From NCBI RefSeq assembly GCF_019793465.1, contig NZ_JAILYJ010000003.1, forward strand, positions 310,001 to 374,000: a stretch of 64,000 nt of DNA, read 5' to 3'. The stretch comes from Rhizobium croatiense. GTDB taxonomy: Bacteria; Pseudomonadota; Alphaproteobacteria; Rhizobiales; Rhizobiaceae. The notes beneath the pieces were generated by a model. The model saw only the letters and a program-made list of their open reading frames with translations. It was not told where the DNA came from and made no database searches. Shown here in pieces: positions 8,264 through 17,701 of the stretch. Numbering within the stretch: the first letter of the stretch is position 1; every line of letters begins with the position of its first letter. Position numbers and translations under genes: made by a program.

Positions 8264-8518
8264 ATGACCAGCGCCAGCAAATGGCGCGGCCGACACACCA
8301 CCGCGCGACGCCGATGCCGCTTCTCTCTCCCGGCTCTCGGCGTCGGCGGCGGTTGTTGCCTTTCGGCACCGCTTCTTGCGCAGCTGTTCACGATTTCCTG
8401 CTGCCGATCACTTTTTTTCTGGCCTTTTTTTCGGCTTGCGCTAGTTCGCCCCGCATTGCGCCGGTTCTCGGGGAGAGAGACCGTTGCGGCCATCAGGGCG
8501 AAAGCCCGGCGGACTTGA
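8264..8518 (+). CDS. Doubtful small reading frame in the luxR-mrp gap
   Basis: An 84-codon frame, very rich in Arg and Ala with a short hydrophobic stretch (CCLSAPLLAQLFTISCC). The only argument for it is a good ribosome site, GGAGGGG, about 8 bases before the ATG. I recognise no family. The stop codon lies inside the right arm of the perfect inverted repeat at 8481-8530. It may be a leader peptide or a chance frame. Confidence 0.15.
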   Translation: MTSASKWRGRHTTARRRCRFSLPALGVGGGCCLSAPLLAQLFTISCCRSLFFWPFFRLALVRPALRRFSGRETVAAIRAKARRT

Positions 8519-8530
8519 TGGCCGCAACGG
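8481..8530. repeat. Perfect 15-bp inverted repeat with nested hairpin upstream of mrp
   Basis: CCGTTGCGGCCATCA (8481-8495) and TGATGGCCGCAACGG (8516-8530) are perfect complements. Inside, GGGC-GAAA-GCCC (8496-8507) forms a GNRA-capped mini-hairpin. A second hairpin follows at 8544-8565 (GCCGGC, 10-base loop, GCCGGC). The pair sits 121-86 bases before the mrp start in a 534-base gap and could be a structured leader, a small RNA or the luxR terminator. There is no clear T-run. Confidence 0.6.
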
Positions 8531-8650
8531 ATTTCGAATTCCGGCCGGCGTTTTTCAAAGCCGGCAAATCGATTTTCCTCCCGATGATTTTGTTTGGCGA
8601 AGACGTGCGCCTCCACTATCTGTGATCCAAGAAGAAGCAGTGAGGGTGGA

Positions 8651-9835
8651 ATGACCGACGTCACCAAGGAACAGGTTCTCGAAACGCTGAAGACCGTGCG
8701 CGGACCGGATCTCGAGCACGACATCGTCGCGCTCGGCATGGTCTCCGATGTCTTCATCTCCGACGGCAAGGTCTATTTCTCCATCACCGTCCCGGCCGAG
8801 CGCGCCAGGGAGCTGGAGCCGATGCGGCTCGCCGCCGAGCGCGTCATCAAGGAAATGCCGGGCGTCAAGGGTGCGCTCGTCACGCTGACGGCGGACAGGA
8901 AGGCGGCGGCCGCAGCACCTGCTGCCCGCCCGGCGGCGAACCCGCCGCACGGCCATGCCGGTCATGATCATGGCGGCCACGATCACCAGCATCAAGCCCA
9001 TGCGCCCCAGCAACAGCCGCCGCGGGCCGGCAAGATCGGCGTTCCCGGCATCGGCGCCATCATCGCCGTCGCCTCCGGCAAGGGCGGTGTCGGCAAGTCC
9101 ACCACCGCCGTCAATCTGGCGCTCGGCCTGCTCGCCAACGGCCTTCGCGTCGGCATTCTCGATGCCGATATCTACGGGCCGTCCATGCCGCGGCTCCTGA
9201 AGATATCCGGCCGCCCGACGCAGATCGACGGCCGTATCATCAATCCGATGGAGAATTACGGCCTCAAGGTCATGTCGATGGGCTTCCTCGTCGACGAGGA
9301 GACGGCGATGATCTGGCGCGGGCCGATGGTTCAGTCGGCGCTGCTGCAGATGCTGCGCGAAGTCGCCTGGGGCGAGCTCGACGTCCTTGTCGTCGACATG
9401 CCGCCCGGCACCGGCGATGCGCAATTGACCATGGCCCAGCAGGTGCCGCTTGCCGGCGCCGTCATTGTCTCCACGCCGCAGGATCTCGCCTTGATCGATG
9501 CCCGCAAGGGCCTCAACATGTTCCGCAAGGTCGAGGTGCCGGTGCTCGGCATCGTCGAGAACATGAGCTATTTCATCGCGCCCGACACTGGCACCCGTTA
9601 CGACATTTTCGGTCACGGTGGCGCCCGCAGGGAGGCCGAGCGCATCGGCGTGCCCTTCCTCGGCGAAGTGCCGCTGACGATGAATATCCGTGAAACCTCC
9701 GATGCCGGCACCCCGCTCGTCGCCTCCGACCCGAACGGCGTCGTCGCCGGCATCTATCGCGGCATCGCCGCCAAGGTCTGGGAGCAGCTCGCCGGCCAGT
9801 CCCGGCGTCCGGCGCCGGCGATCGTCTTCGAATAG
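8651..9835 (+). CDS. mrp: Mrp/ApbC-type P-loop ATPase, putative Fe-S carrier
   Basis: A 394-residue protein. Order of parts: an N-terminal MIP18/DUF59 domain (1-80), a linker with a histidine-rich patch (about 100-117, alternating His with Gly/Ala/Asp), and a Mrp/NBP35 ATPase domain (130-385). The ATPase domain has the deviant Walker A ASGKGGVGKST (141-151), GILDADIYGPSMP, and VVDMPPGTGD. Mrp/ApbC proteins normally carry a CxxC after the NMS motif, where a bridging Fe-S cluster binds between two subunits. Here that stretch reads NMSYFIAPDTG (304-314), and I count no cysteine in the whole protein. The start at 8651 follows GAGGGTGG. The family role is Fe-S cluster delivery, but the missing cysteines make the mechanism uncertain. 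Confidence 0.92.
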   Translation: MTDVTKEQVLETLKTVRGPDLEHDIVALGMVSDVFISDGKVYFSITVPAERARELEPMRLAAERVIKEMPGVKGALVTLTADRKAAAAAPAARPAANPPHGHAGHDHGGHDHQHQAHAPQQQPPRAGKIGVPGIGAIIAVASGKGGVGKSTTAVNLALGLLANGLRVGILDADIYGPSMPRLLKISGRPTQIDGRIINPMENYGLKVMSMGFLVDEETAMIWRGPMVQSALLQMLREVAWGELDVLVVDMPPGTGDAQLTMAQQVPLAGAVIVSTPQDLALIDARKGLNMFRKVEVPVLGIVENMSYFIAPDTGTRYDIFGHGGARREAERIGVPFLGEVPLTMNIRETSDAGTPLVASDPNGVVAGIYRGIAAKVWEQLAGQSRRPAPAIVFE

Positions 9836-10287
9836 CGCTGGCCTGCCGGAACCGCACGGCGGCGCCGGCGTAAGGACATACCGGAAGGCCAAGCGCCGAA
9901 TCACCGCTGCGATCACCCCAATTGTGGGGGAAACGTGGTGAAAAGCCGCGCTTCACGGAAGATGTCTTGATTATTTCACGGCTTTGCTGCATATGCCGCG
10001 GCGCCATGATGGCGTTGCTGCAGATGCTCAATGACGGCCGCCTTCGTTTCGAAGGTTCTGGCCCGCCTGCAAGATCGAAGGATTGGTAACTGCGATGCGG
10101 TGGAGCACAATGCGCATGCTGGCCTTGAAGGCCGGATGCAGCCGGAGTCTTATGAACTTTCTTGATCCGCTTCCGTTTGGACCTGGGACGAGCGACCTTC
10201 GCGGCGCCGCGATGGCGGCCGCATGGAAAGGCTTTCGATGAAAATGGCGATGGCCACCAAGCGTCGTGAGCATCGGAGACACTGCCG
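9836..10287. other. Intergenic gap between mrp and the CorA gene
   Basis: A 452-base stretch without a convincing gene. It contains a CGCGGCGCCGCG palindrome at 10200-10211 and a GGAAC-N16-CGTA sequence starting at 9848 that is one base off the EcfG consensus. Neither is strong. No terminator with a T-run and no conserved small protein was seen. Confidence 0.5.
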
Positions 10288-11262
10288 GTGATCACCGCTT
10301 ACTGCTCCAATTGCAAATCGGTCGAGATTCGCGATCTCTCGCAGCCGGCATCCTTTCCCGAGGATGTCGTCTGGATCGACATGGTCGAGCCGAGCCGCGA
10401 GGAGGAGCTTTATGTCGAGAAGGTTCTCGGCATCGAGGTTCCGACCCGCGAGGATCTCAAGGACATCGAACCTTCGGCTCGCCTCTACATCGAAAACGAC
10501 GCCGTCTTCATGACCGCTTCGCTCGTCTGGAAGGCGGAGACCGACGCGCCGACGCTCACCGATGTCGCCTTCATTCTGGCCGGAAACCGTCTGGTCACCA
10601 TCCGTTACGCCCATCCAAAATCCTTTGCGCTGTTCATCGCCGCCCTTCACCGGCTGCCGGAAAACTGGCGCAGCGGCGCGGCCCTCCTTGCCAGGCTGTT
10701 GGAGACGATCGTCGACCGCACCGCCGAAATCCTCGAAACCTCCGTCTCGCGCATCGACATTTTGTCGACGCATGTCTTCGGCCGGGCGAAAAGGGTGCGC
10801 AAGCCGTCGAACTACCTCGAGCAAAAATTGCGCGATATCGCCGGTCATCACCGCATGATCAGCAAGCTGCGCGATAGTCTCGGCTCGCTTTCCCGGCTTC
10901 TGACGTTCTTTCACACGATCCCGGCGATCCAGCAGGACCACGAGGCGAAGGAGCTCTGCCGCACCATCTCGCGCGATATCCAGTCGCTGTCGGAGCATGC
11001 CTCCTTTGTCGCCGCCAACATCACCTTCCTGCTCGACGCCTCGCTCGGCCTGATCAACATCGAGCAGAACTCGATCATCAAGATCTTCTCGATCGCCTCG
11101 GTCGTGTTCTTGCCGCCGACATTGGTCGCCTCCGTCTATGGCATGAACTTTCAGGTCATGCCGGAGCTGGCCTGGACGGCGGGTTACCCCTTCTCGCTGG
11201 CTTTGATGGTGATATCAGCCGTGATCCCCTTTTTCTTTTTTCGCTGGAAAGGCTGGCTCTGA
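10288..11262 (+). CDS. corA: CorA-family divalent cation transporter
   Basis: A 324-residue inner-membrane protein of the CorA family (Mg2+, possibly Co2+/Ni2+). The long N-terminal cytoplasmic part (about residues 1-260) holds the acidic segment REDLKDIEPSARLY and a helical stalk. Two C-terminal membrane helices follow. The first (about 262-284) ends in the signature YGMNF (284-288), which forms the selectivity loop, and the second is SLALMVISAVIPFFFF. It begins with GTG at 10288 and has CGGAG upstream. kup starts 18 bases after its stop, so the two ion transporters are probably co-transcribed. Substrate choice within the family cannot be read from the sequence. Confidence 0.9.
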   Translation: MITAYCSNCKSVEIRDLSQPASFPEDVVWIDMVEPSREEELYVEKVLGIEVPTREDLKDIEPSARLYIENDAVFMTASLVWKAETDAPTLTDVAFILAGNRLVTIRYAHPKSFALFIAALHRLPENWRSGAALLARLLETIVDRTAEILETSVSRIDILSTHVFGRAKRVRKPSNYLEQKLRDIAGHHRMISKLRDSLGSLSRLLTFFHTIPAIQQDHEAKELCRTISRDIQSLSEHASFVAANITFLLDASLGLINIEQNSIIKIFSIASVVFLPPTLVASVYGMNFQVMPELAWTAGYPFSLALMVISAVIPFFFFRWKGWL

Positions 11263-11280
11263 GAAGCCTGTTGAAATTTC

Positions 11281-13179
11281 ATGTCCGAAGAGAGCCATCC
11301 GCACGAACGCCAAATGACGCCGCGCAAGCTTTTTTATCTCGCGCTCGGTTCCGTCGGCGTCGTCTACGGCGATATCGGCACCAGCCCGCTCTATGCTTTT
11401 CGCGAGGCGCTGAAGCCCGTCGCCCACGACGGCGTCACCCGTTTTGAGATCATCAGCCTGATTTCGCTAATGATCTGGGCGCTGACGATCATCGTCACCA
11501 TCAAATATGTGCTCTTCCTGCTGCGCGCCGATAACGAAGGGGAGGGCGGCACGCTGTCGCTGCTTGCCCTTCTGATGAAGACTGCCAACGGCCATACCGC
11601 CATACTGATGCTGCTCGGCCTAATGGGGGCTGCCCTCTTCCTCGGCGATGCGATGATCACGCCGGCTCTGTCGGTGCTGTCGGCGGTCGAAGGCCTGAAG
11701 CTCGTCACACCAAGGCTGTCGGAATATATCGTGCCGATTTCGGTGGTGATCCTGGCGCTGCTCTTCGTCGTGCAATCGCGCGGCACCGGCGCCGTCGCCA
11801 AGTTCTTCGGCCCGATCACCGCCGTCTGGTTTCTGGTCATGGCCGCCGCCGGCATTTCCCATATCTCCGATGACTACGGCATCCTCGCCGCCTTCAATCC
11901 CTATTATGCCGTCGCCTTTCTGCTGCATGAGGGCTTTTACGGCGTCGTCGTGCTCGGCGCCGTCTTCCTGACGGTGACGGGCGCCGAGGCGCTTTATGCC
12001 GATCTCGGCCATTTCGGCCGCCGCCCGATCCAGTGGGCCTGGTTCCTGCTGGTATTCCCGGCGTTGACGCTGAACTATCTTGGCCAGGGCGCCCTCGTTC
12101 TCGGCAATCCGATGACGATGTCCGATCCCTTCTATCTGATGTATCCGAAATGGGCGCTGCTGCCGGTCGTCATCCTGGCCACCGCCGCGACGATCATCGC
12201 CAGTCAGGCGGTCATCACCGGCGCTTTCTCGATGGTGCGTCAGGGCATCAATCTCGGTTTCCTGCCACGCATGGAAATTCTCTTCACCTCGGAAACCAAT
12301 ACCGGGCAGATCTTCGTGCCGTCGGTCAATGCCGTGCTGTTCTTCGGTGTCATCTTCCTGGTCTTGGGCTTCAAGACCTCGGACGCGCTGGCGACCGCCT
12401 ACGGCATCTCGGTCACCGGCGCCATGGTCGTCACCTCGATCATGGCCTTCGAATTCGTCCGCGCCCGCTGGAACTGGTCGCTGCCCCTCGCGGTAATCGC
12501 GCTCGCGCCGCTGGTCGTGCTCGAATTGATCTTCCTTGGCGCCAACCTGTTGAAGATTCACGACGGCGGTTATATCCCGATCCTGATCGCCACCGCCTTT
12601 ACCGTCGTCATGTGGACCTGGCGCCGCGGCACTGCGATCCTGCTGGAAAAGACCCGCCACACCGATATCCCGCTCGCCTCCTTCGTCAGTTCCATCGAGC
12701 GCAAGAGCGAGCATTCGCCGGCCCAGGTTCCCGGCACGGCGATCTTCCTGACCAGCGATCCGGAATCCGCACCCGCCGCCCTCTTGCACAATCTCAAGCA
12801 CAATCACGTGCTGCACGACCGCAACGTCATCCTGACGATCCGCACGGTCAACAAGCCGCGCGTGCCGAGCCACGACCGTTACAAGGTCGAACCGATCTCC
12901 GAGCGCTTCTCGCGCGTCGAACTGCTGTTCGGCTTCATGGAATCGCAGAACGTTTCGCAGGCCCTGGCGACGCTGCGCAAGACCGGGCTGAAGTTCGACA
13001 TCATGTCGACCTCCTTCTATCTCGGCCGCCGCAAGCTGGTGCCGGACGCCAAGTCCGGCATGCCCTACTGGCAGGACCGGCTCTACATCGCGCTCGCCAA
13101 CGCCGCCACCAACCCCTCGGACTACTTCCGCCTGCCGGCAAACCGCGTGGTGGAATTGGGGTCGCACGTTATTATTTGA
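11281..13179 (+). CDS. kup: Low-affinity potassium transporter Kup
   Basis: A 632-residue K+ uptake protein of the KUP/HAK/KT family, an H+ symporter in the inner membrane. The N-terminus has the family signature [17 protein letters not shown], then [33 protein letters not shown] and [18 protein letters not shown]. About twelve hydrophobic segments reach to residue 455. A cytoplasmic C-terminal domain follows, with FLTSDPE and [11 protein letters not shown]. The length is typical. It follows the CorA gene by 18 bases. A palindromic repeat begins about 60 bases after its stop. Confidence 0.95.
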   Translation: MSEESHPHERQMTPRKLFYLALGSVGVVYGDIGTSPLYAFREALKPVAHDGVTRFEIISLISLMIWALTIIVTIKYVLFLLRADNEGEGGTLSLLALLMKTANGHTAILMLLGLMGAALFLGDAMITPALSVLSAVEGLKLVTPRLSEYIVPISVVILALLFVVQSRGTGAVAKFFGPITAVWFLVMAAAGISHISDDYGILAAFNPYYAVAFLLHEGFYGVVVLGAVFLTVTGAEALYADLGHFGRRPIQWAWFLLVFPALTLNYLGQGALVLGNPMTMSDPFYLMYPKWALLPVVILATAATIIASQAVITGAFSMVRQGINLGFLPRMEILFTSETNTGQIFVPSVNAVLFFGVIFLVLGFKTSDALATAYGISVTGAMVVTSIMAFEFVRARWNWSLPLAVIALAPLVVLELIFLGANLLKIHDGGYIPILIATAFTVVMWTWRRGTAILLEKTRHTDIPLASFVSSIERKSEHSPAQVPGTAIFLTSDPESAPAALLHNLKHNHVLHDRNVILTIRTVNKPRVPSHDRYKVEPISERFSRVELLFGFMESQNVSQALATLRKTGLKFDIMSTSFYLGRRKLVPDAKSGMPYWQDRLYIALANAATNPSDYFRLPANRVVELGSHVII

Positions 13180-13241
13180 GGGGGGCTGGGCGACATTCCG
13201 GACGCGGGTGTCCGCGCTTTGACTTCTTCCGCCACCTCATC

Positions 13242-13333
13242 CTCCGTCATGCTCGGTCTTGAGCCGAGCATCCACACCGGGGCCACCAGCAGGTGTGGCA
13301 TGGATCCTCGGCTCAAGGCCGAGGATGACGGAG
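13242..13333. repeat. REP-like intergenic palindrome
   Basis: CTCCGTCAT (13242-13250) and ATGACGGAG (13325-13333) are the outer arms of a 92-base imperfect palindrome. Its inner arms are built on GCTCGGTCTTGAGCCGAGCA on the left and CCTCGGCTCAAGGCCGAGG on the right. This sequence type is frequent between rhizobial genes. It occupies the middle of the 335-base kup-SleB gap, and I see no gene in the rest of that gap. Confidence 0.75.
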
Positions 13334-13514
13334 ACCGGTGATGCGTTCCCGTTAAATCACCGTACAGAGATAGGTCAACAGGCAGAGGTCCATGAGGAGC
13401 GCAGCGGCTCCAGAGGGACGAAATTAGCAGCCACCTTAGAATATCCGGAACTTCGGATGGCCACATTCCGGCACGGCTCGTTAACCGGACGTCAAGGTTA
13501 ATAAGGGATTTTCG

Positions 13515-14762
13515 ATGGAATGTTCCCGCGTTCCATGCCCGGAGTTCGTGTTGCGTCGAAAGAGCCCTTCCCGTAGCAAGCTGCCTCTTCTTCCCGAGAA
13601 CTGGGTGTCACCTGTCATCTTCGGGCTCGCCGGCTGGCTGATCTTCCCGAGCGTTGCCTCCCACGCCGATCTCGCCACCATGCTCGCCGGTCTCGATCGT
13701 GAGGGCGAGAGCTGGCGCATGGTTCTGACCAATTCTCCGGCCGGCTCCATTCATCAGGCCGAACTCGCCTTTGCCGATCCTGAAGTGACGGGCTCGATCT
13801 CGTCGGGCGCCGGCATGGTGCTGCCCGATGGCCGCAAGGTCGCTTTCTCTGCCGAGGACAAGGGCACCGCCAAGGACAAGGGCACCGCCAAGGAGAAGGG
13901 CCACGAGGACACGCCGGACGAGGATCGCGTCAACCGCGGCATGAAGAAGAGCCGAATCGTCGCGGTGGAAAAGATGCAGCCGCCGAAGGATTTTTCCGCC
14001 GGCTCCATTCTTGAGCGCACAAGGATGCTCTTCACTCCGAGCTTCGACCTCAAGGACCGATCGGCCTTCGTCAAGCCGAAGATCCAGGGCAAGGAAATCG
14101 AGATCGCCACGTCCTTCTATAAGAAGCAGCCGGTGATCGAGGAGAGTGGCGTGCCGGCGATGCTCGCAAACCTCGTCACCAGCAACAAGGCCGATGTGCT
14201 GGCGACGGCCTATGCGCCGGCAGCACCCGACTATGCCCGCCAGTCGCCGTTCGATTCGATCCTGACCGAGCCGGACAGCGGCCGCTTCGTCCCCGAGATC
14301 GGCCCGCGTGATCACGCCTGGGCCGCAAGTGTGCTGCCGCCGAGCGTCTTTTCCGCCCGCGAGCAGCAATGTCTTGCCTCCGGCATCTATTTCGAGGCGC
14401 GCGGAGAATCGGTGAAGGGGCAGGCGGCCGTCGCCCAGGTCATCCTCAACCGCGTCCGCAACCCCGCCTATCCCAAGAGCATCTGCGGCGTCGTCTATCA
14501 GAACGAGGATTGGCGCAACCGCTGCCAGTTTTCCTTCGCTTGCGACGCCATCAAGGACAGGGTGAATTCGGAATATCACTGGCGGGTCGCCCGCGACGTG
14601 GCGATGGCGGTGACATCAGGCAAGATCTGGCTGCCGCAGGTAGGCTCGGCGACGCACTACCACGCCGTCTACGTCCGCCCGAAATGGGCAAAGACCATGG
14701 AAAAGGTCGGCCGCATCGGCCTCCACGTCTTCTACCGCACCTATGGCGGCGGCTGGAGCTGA
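13515..14762 (+). CDS. SleB-type cell wall hydrolase
   Basis: A 415-residue protein with a C-terminal Hydrolase_2 (SleB/CwlJ) domain, about residues 290-412. The domain includes CLASGIYFEARGESVKGQAAVAQVILNR in two conserved blocks, CGVVYQ, CQFSFACD and ATHYHAVYV. This family cleaves peptidoglycan, probably as a transglycosylase, with a catalytic Glu in YFEARGE. Near the N-terminus a hydrophobic stretch (VIFGLAGWLIFPSVASHA) acts as a signal or anchor after a basic leader. A Lys-rich stretch with a short repeat (DKGTA, KDKGTA, KEKG) lies near residue 115. A vegetative wall-remodelling role is likely, since rhizobia do not sporulate. Confidence 0.85.
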   Translation: MECSRVPCPEFVLRRKSPSRSKLPLLPENWVSPVIFGLAGWLIFPSVASHADLATMLAGLDREGESWRMVLTNSPAGSIHQAELAFADPEVTGSISSGAGMVLPDGRKVAFSAEDKGTAKDKGTAKEKGHEDTPDEDRVNRGMKKSRIVAVEKMQPPKDFSAGSILERTRMLFTPSFDLKDRSAFVKPKIQGKEIEIATSFYKKQPVIEESGVPAMLANLVTSNKADVLATAYAPAAPDYARQSPFDSILTEPDSGRFVPEIGPRDHAWAASVLPPSVFSAREQQCLASGIYFEARGESVKGQAAVAQVILNRVRNPAYPKSICGVVYQNEDWRNRCQFSFACDAIKDRVNSEYHWRVARDVAMAVTSGKIWLPQVGSATHYHAVYVRPKWAKTMEKVGRIGLHVFYRTYGGGWS

Positions 14763-14774
14763 GATAAATCGTCC

Positions 14775-14795
14775 GGGCCGGCCGATTTCCGGCCC
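14775..14795 (+). terminator. Possible terminator after the SleB gene
   Basis: GGGCCGG (14775-14781) and CCGGCCC (14789-14795) form a 7-base-pair GC stem 13 bases after the stop codon. There is no T-run after it, so its action as an intrinsic terminator is doubtful. Confidence 0.35.
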
Positions 14796-14900
14796 CGAAA
14801 AGCGGATTCTTTCCGTCGAATTTGCCCGATCGACCCATGATCGCTTTATCCCTTTGATTCGACGTGATTATTTTCTCGCTGGACAGAAGCTGTCTACGCC

Positions 14901-14929
14901 TTGACTATACCAATCCCTAAAACTATGTT
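14901..14929 (+). promoter_or_regulatory. Sigma-70-type promoter of the atp operon
   Basis: TTGACT (14901-14906) and TATGTT (14924-14929) are separated by 17 bases, the optimal spacing for the housekeeping sigma factor. The -35 matches 5 of 6 consensus bases and the -10 matches 4 of 6. It lies about 100 bases before atpI, where the F0 operon promoter is expected. Confidence 0.6.
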
Positions 14930-15033
14930 GCGCGCGACTTCAGAACGGGCCGGAAGGGTCTCAACCTTCGCGTCCGGGGTCCGAATGACCGGGGTAGCGG
15001 GAGTGCGGGCGACGGGCAGGCGAGGAGAGAGCA

Positions 15034-15372
15034 ATGACGGACGACCGCGAGGAAAGTCTTGAGAAGCGCCGTGCGCAGCTGGGAGCGGAACTCGCGACCA
15101 AGCGCGTCGAGGCAAAAGTGGACGAGGCAAACGAAGCTCGCGCCGAGGTAAGCCGCAAAGGTTATGCCCAGGCGATGAAGCTTTCCAGCGAGTTCATTGC
15201 CGCCATCGTCGTCGGTGCCGTCCTTGGCTATCTCCTCGACCGTTTTGTTGGCACGGCGCCTTGGGGGTTGATTGTTCTTCTGCTTCTCGGATTCTGTGCC
15301 GGCGTTCTGAACGTGTTGCGTTCTGCGGGGGTGGTGGCCCATCCCCTGGACGACAAGGACGACAAGAAATAA
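15034..15372 (+). CDS. atpI: ATP synthase protein I
   Basis: A 112-residue membrane protein of the AtpI family, an assembly factor associated with the F0 sector and c-ring formation. A charged N-terminal half (residues 1-45) is followed by two membrane helices: FIAAIVVGAVLGYLLD and WGLIVLLLLGFCAGVLNVL. The tail is strongly charged. The start codon follows GGAGAGAG. It heads the F0 operon, 62 bases before atpB. Confidence 0.93.
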   Translation: MTDDREESLEKRRAQLGAELATKRVEAKVDEANEARAEVSRKGYAQAMKLSSEFIAAIVVGAVLGYLLDRFVGTAPWGLIVLLLLGFCAGVLNVLRSAGVVAHPLDDKDDKK

Positions 15373-15434
15373 GGACCGGTCCCGGTCCAGTGCAATGACC
15401 CCGCGTCCTGCGGGCCAAAGAGAGAGAACAAGCG

Positions 15435-16187
15435 GTGTCTAACGATCCGACTCATCAGTTCCTGATCCAGAAGATTGTCCCGATCGAAATCGGCGGAATT
15501 GATTTTTCGTTCACCAACGCATCGCTCTTCATGGCCGCTTCGGCTGCCGTTGCCGCAGGCTTCCTCTATTTCGCGACCTCGAACCGCGCCATCGTGCCGG
15601 GCCGTTCGCAGTCGGTCGCGGAAATGTCCTATGAATTCATCGCCAATATGCTGAAGGAAGGCGCGGGCAAGCAGGGAATGAAGTTCTTCCCGCTGGTCTT
15701 CTCGCTTTTCATGTTCGTCCTGACGGCGAACCTGCTCGGCATGTTCCCCTATTTCTTCACGGTGACGAGCCAGATCGTCGTCACCTTCGCGCTGGCGATC
15801 CTCGTCATCGGCACGGTCCTGGTCTACGGCTTCTATAAGCACGGCTTTCACTTCCTGAACGTCTTCGTGCCCTCGGGCGTGCCGGGCCTTCTGCTGCCGC
15901 TGGTCGTCCTGATCGAAATCATTTCCTTCCTGTCCCGTCCGATTTCGCTCTCCGTTCGTCTTTTCGCAAACATGCTCGCCGGTCACATCACGCTGAAGGT
16001 GTTCGCAGGCTTCGTTGCCTCGCTTGGAGCCCTCGGTGCAGTCGGTATCGGCGGAGCCGTTCTTCCCCTCATCATGACCGTCGCCCTGACCGGTCTCGAG
16101 TTCCTCGTTGCCTTCCTCCAGGCTTACGTCTTTGCGGTGCTGACTTGCATGTACCTCAACGACGCGATCCATCCGGGCGGGCACTAA
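15435..16187 (+). CDS. atpB: ATP synthase F0 subunit a
   Basis: A 250-residue integral membrane subunit that forms the proton half-channels against the c-ring. It has several hydrophobic helices, and the conserved helix [17 protein letters not shown] contains the essential arginine (RLFANM). Translation starts at a GTG (15435) preceded by AGAGAGAA. There is no F1 gene in this window. Rhizobiales typically keep the F1 genes in a separate cluster. Confidence 0.96.
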   Translation: MSNDPTHQFLIQKIVPIEIGGIDFSFTNASLFMAASAAVAAGFLYFATSNRAIVPGRSQSVAEMSYEFIANMLKEGAGKQGMKFFPLVFSLFMFVLTANLLGMFPYFFTVTSQIVVTFALAILVIGTVLVYGFYKHGFHFLNVFVPSGVPGLLLPLVVLIEIISFLSRPISLSVRLFANMLAGHITLKVFAGFVASLGALGAVGIGGAVLPLIMTVALTGLEFLVAFLQAYVFAVLTCMYLNDAIHPGGH

Positions 16188-16254
16188 GGATAACGACATC
16201 GACGTCAAAGGGCGTCAGTCATTCGCCGCAACAACCATTTCAAAGGAGTTCAAC

Positions 16255-16482
16255 ATGGAAGCGGAAGCAGCAAAGTTCATCGGTGCAGGTCTGGCTTGCT
16301 TTGGTATGGCCGGTACGGCTCTCGGCCTCGGCAACATCTTCGGCAACTACCTCTCCGGCGCTCTGCGCAATCCGTCTGCCGCTGACAGCCAGTTCGGCCG
16401 TCTGGTATTCGGCTTCGCCGTTACGGAAGCTCTGGGCATCTTCTCGCTGCTCGTCGCTCTCCTCCTCCTCTTCGCCGTCTGA
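16255..16482 (+). CDS. atpE: ATP synthase F0 subunit c
   Basis: A 75-residue proteolipid with two membrane helices joined by a polar loop containing RNPSAAD. The proton-carrying glutamate is in the second helix ([20 protein letters not shown]). The glutamate, with no Na+-binding pattern evident, indicates a proton-driven ring. The start follows a good AAAGGAG site. Confidence 0.96.
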   Translation: MEAEAAKFIGAGLACFGMAGTALGLGNIFGNYLSGALRNPSAADSQFGRLVFGFAVTEALGIFSLLVALLLLFAV

Positions 16483-16559
16483 TATTGGCGGATAGATGGA
16501 TCACGGCCTGCGACCGCAAGCCGTGATCCTTTGCATTTGCAGTCCACCTGGAGGTGAGC

Positions 16560-17183
16560 ATGTTTTTTGTGACCCCGGCTTACGCTGAGGAAGCACCGGC
16601 GGCAGCGACCGGCACGGATGCGCATGGCGCTCCGGCCGCAGGCGAGGTCCATACCGAGACCGGCGTAGCCGAAGGCGAACACGCCCGTGGCCCGTTCCCG
16701 CCCTTCGATTCGACGACCTTCGCGTCCCAGCTGCTCTGGCTGGTGATTACGTTCGGCGTCTTCTACCTCCTTATGCAAAAGGTCATCGCGCCGCGCATCG
16801 GGGCCATTCTCGATCAGCGCCACACGCGCATCTCCCAGGACCTGGAAGAAGCAGGCCGCCTGAAGGCGGAAGCTGACGCTGCCGTCCAGACCTATGAAGG
16901 CGAACTGGCCGCTGCCCGTGCCAAGTCGAATGCGATCGGCTCCGCCGCCCGCGACGCCGCCAAGGGCAAGGCCGAAGAGGAACGCCGCGCTGTCGAGACG
17001 AGCCTGTCGGAAAAGATCAAGGCTGCCGAAGCCCGCATCGCCGACATCAAGGCGAAGGCTTTCGCCGATGTCGGCACCATTGCCGAAGAAACGGCGGCTG
17101 CCGTCGTCGAACAGCTGATTGGCGGCAATGCCGCCCAGGCTGATGTCGCCGCCGCCGTCGCGGCCGCCAAGAAGGAGGCTTGA
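16560..17183 (+). CDS. atpG: ATP synthase F0 subunit b'
   Basis: The b' peripheral stalk subunit, 207 residues. After an N-terminal Ala/Glu/Gly-rich extension of about 55 residues comes one membrane helix ([19 protein letters not shown]). A long charged coiled coil follows (about 80-190: [20 protein letters not shown] and similar). Alphaproteobacteria use a b/b' heterodimer and not two identical b subunits. I start it at ATG 16560, because GGAGG at 16550-16554 is correctly spaced for it. The in-frame GTG at 16554 would overlap that ribosome site. Confidence 0.93.
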   Translation: MFFVTPAYAEEAPAAATGTDAHGAPAAGEVHTETGVAEGEHARGPFPPFDSTTFASQLLWLVITFGVFYLLMQKVIAPRIGAILDQRHTRISQDLEEAGRLKAEADAAVQTYEGELAAARAKSNAIGSAARDAAKGKAEEERRAVETSLSEKIKAAEARIADIKAKAFADVGTIAEETAAAVVEQLIGGNAAQADVAAAVAAAKKEA

Positions 17184-17186
17184 TCG

Positions 17187-17678
17187 ATGGAATTTGCTTT
17201 TGACGCGACTTTCTTCGCCTTTGTCGGCCTCGTTCTCTTCCTGGCGCTGGTTGTCTACTTGAAGGTCCCCGGCATGATGGCACGGTCGCTTGACGACCGC
17301 GCCGACCAGATCCGCAACGAGCTGGCCGAAGCCAAGCGCCTTCGCGAGGAGGCCCAGCACCTGCTCGCCGAATACCAGCGCAAGCGCAAGGAAGCGGAAG
17401 CGGAAGCGGCGCACATCGTTGCCGCCGCCGAGCGCGAAGCCGAGATGCTGACTGCCGAAGCGAAGAAGAAGACGGAAGAATTCGTCGCCAATCGCACGGC
17501 GCTCTCCGAGCAGAAGATCTTGCAGGCCGAGGCCGAAGCGATGAAGGCGGTTCGTTCCGCCGCCGTCGATCTGGCGATCGCGGCCGCCGAAACGGTGCTC
17601 GCCAAGAAGGCGGATGGCAAGGTCCAGTCCGAACTCTTCGGCAATGCCGTCGGCCAGGTCAAGACACGGCTCAACTGA
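17187..17678 (+). CDS. atpF: ATP synthase F0 subunit b
   Basis: A 163-residue peripheral stalk subunit. An N-terminal membrane helix (FDATFFAFVGLVLFLALVVY) is followed by a continuous charged helix (EAKRLREEAQHLLAEYQRKR and onward) that dimerises with b' and reaches the F1 head. It starts 3 bases after the b' stop and ends the operon. An intrinsic terminator follows. Confidence 0.95.
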   Translation: MEFAFDATFFAFVGLVLFLALVVYLKVPGMMARSLDDRADQIRNELAEAKRLREEAQHLLAEYQRKRKEAEAEAAHIVAAAEREAEMLTAEAKKKTEEFVANRTALSEQKILQAEAEAMKAVRSAAVDLAIAAAETVLAKKADGKVQSELFGNAVGQVKTRLN

Positions 17679-17701
17679 GCGGTATCGAATGGAATGAAGA
17701 A

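Noticed and set aside
9848..9872. GGAAC-N16-CGTA after mrp as an EcfG promoter
   Set aside because: One mismatch in the -10 element, more than 400 bases from the next gene, and in a GC-rich region where chance matches are common.
11620..13167. A 515-codon minus-strand frame opposite kup
   Set aside because: Arg/His/Asp-rich antisense translation without a domain; kup is unambiguous.
13228..13340. The palindrome after kup as a terminator or a CRISPR-like repeat
   Set aside because: It is a single long palindrome without a T-run or repeated spacers. A REP-type intergenic repeat explains it better.
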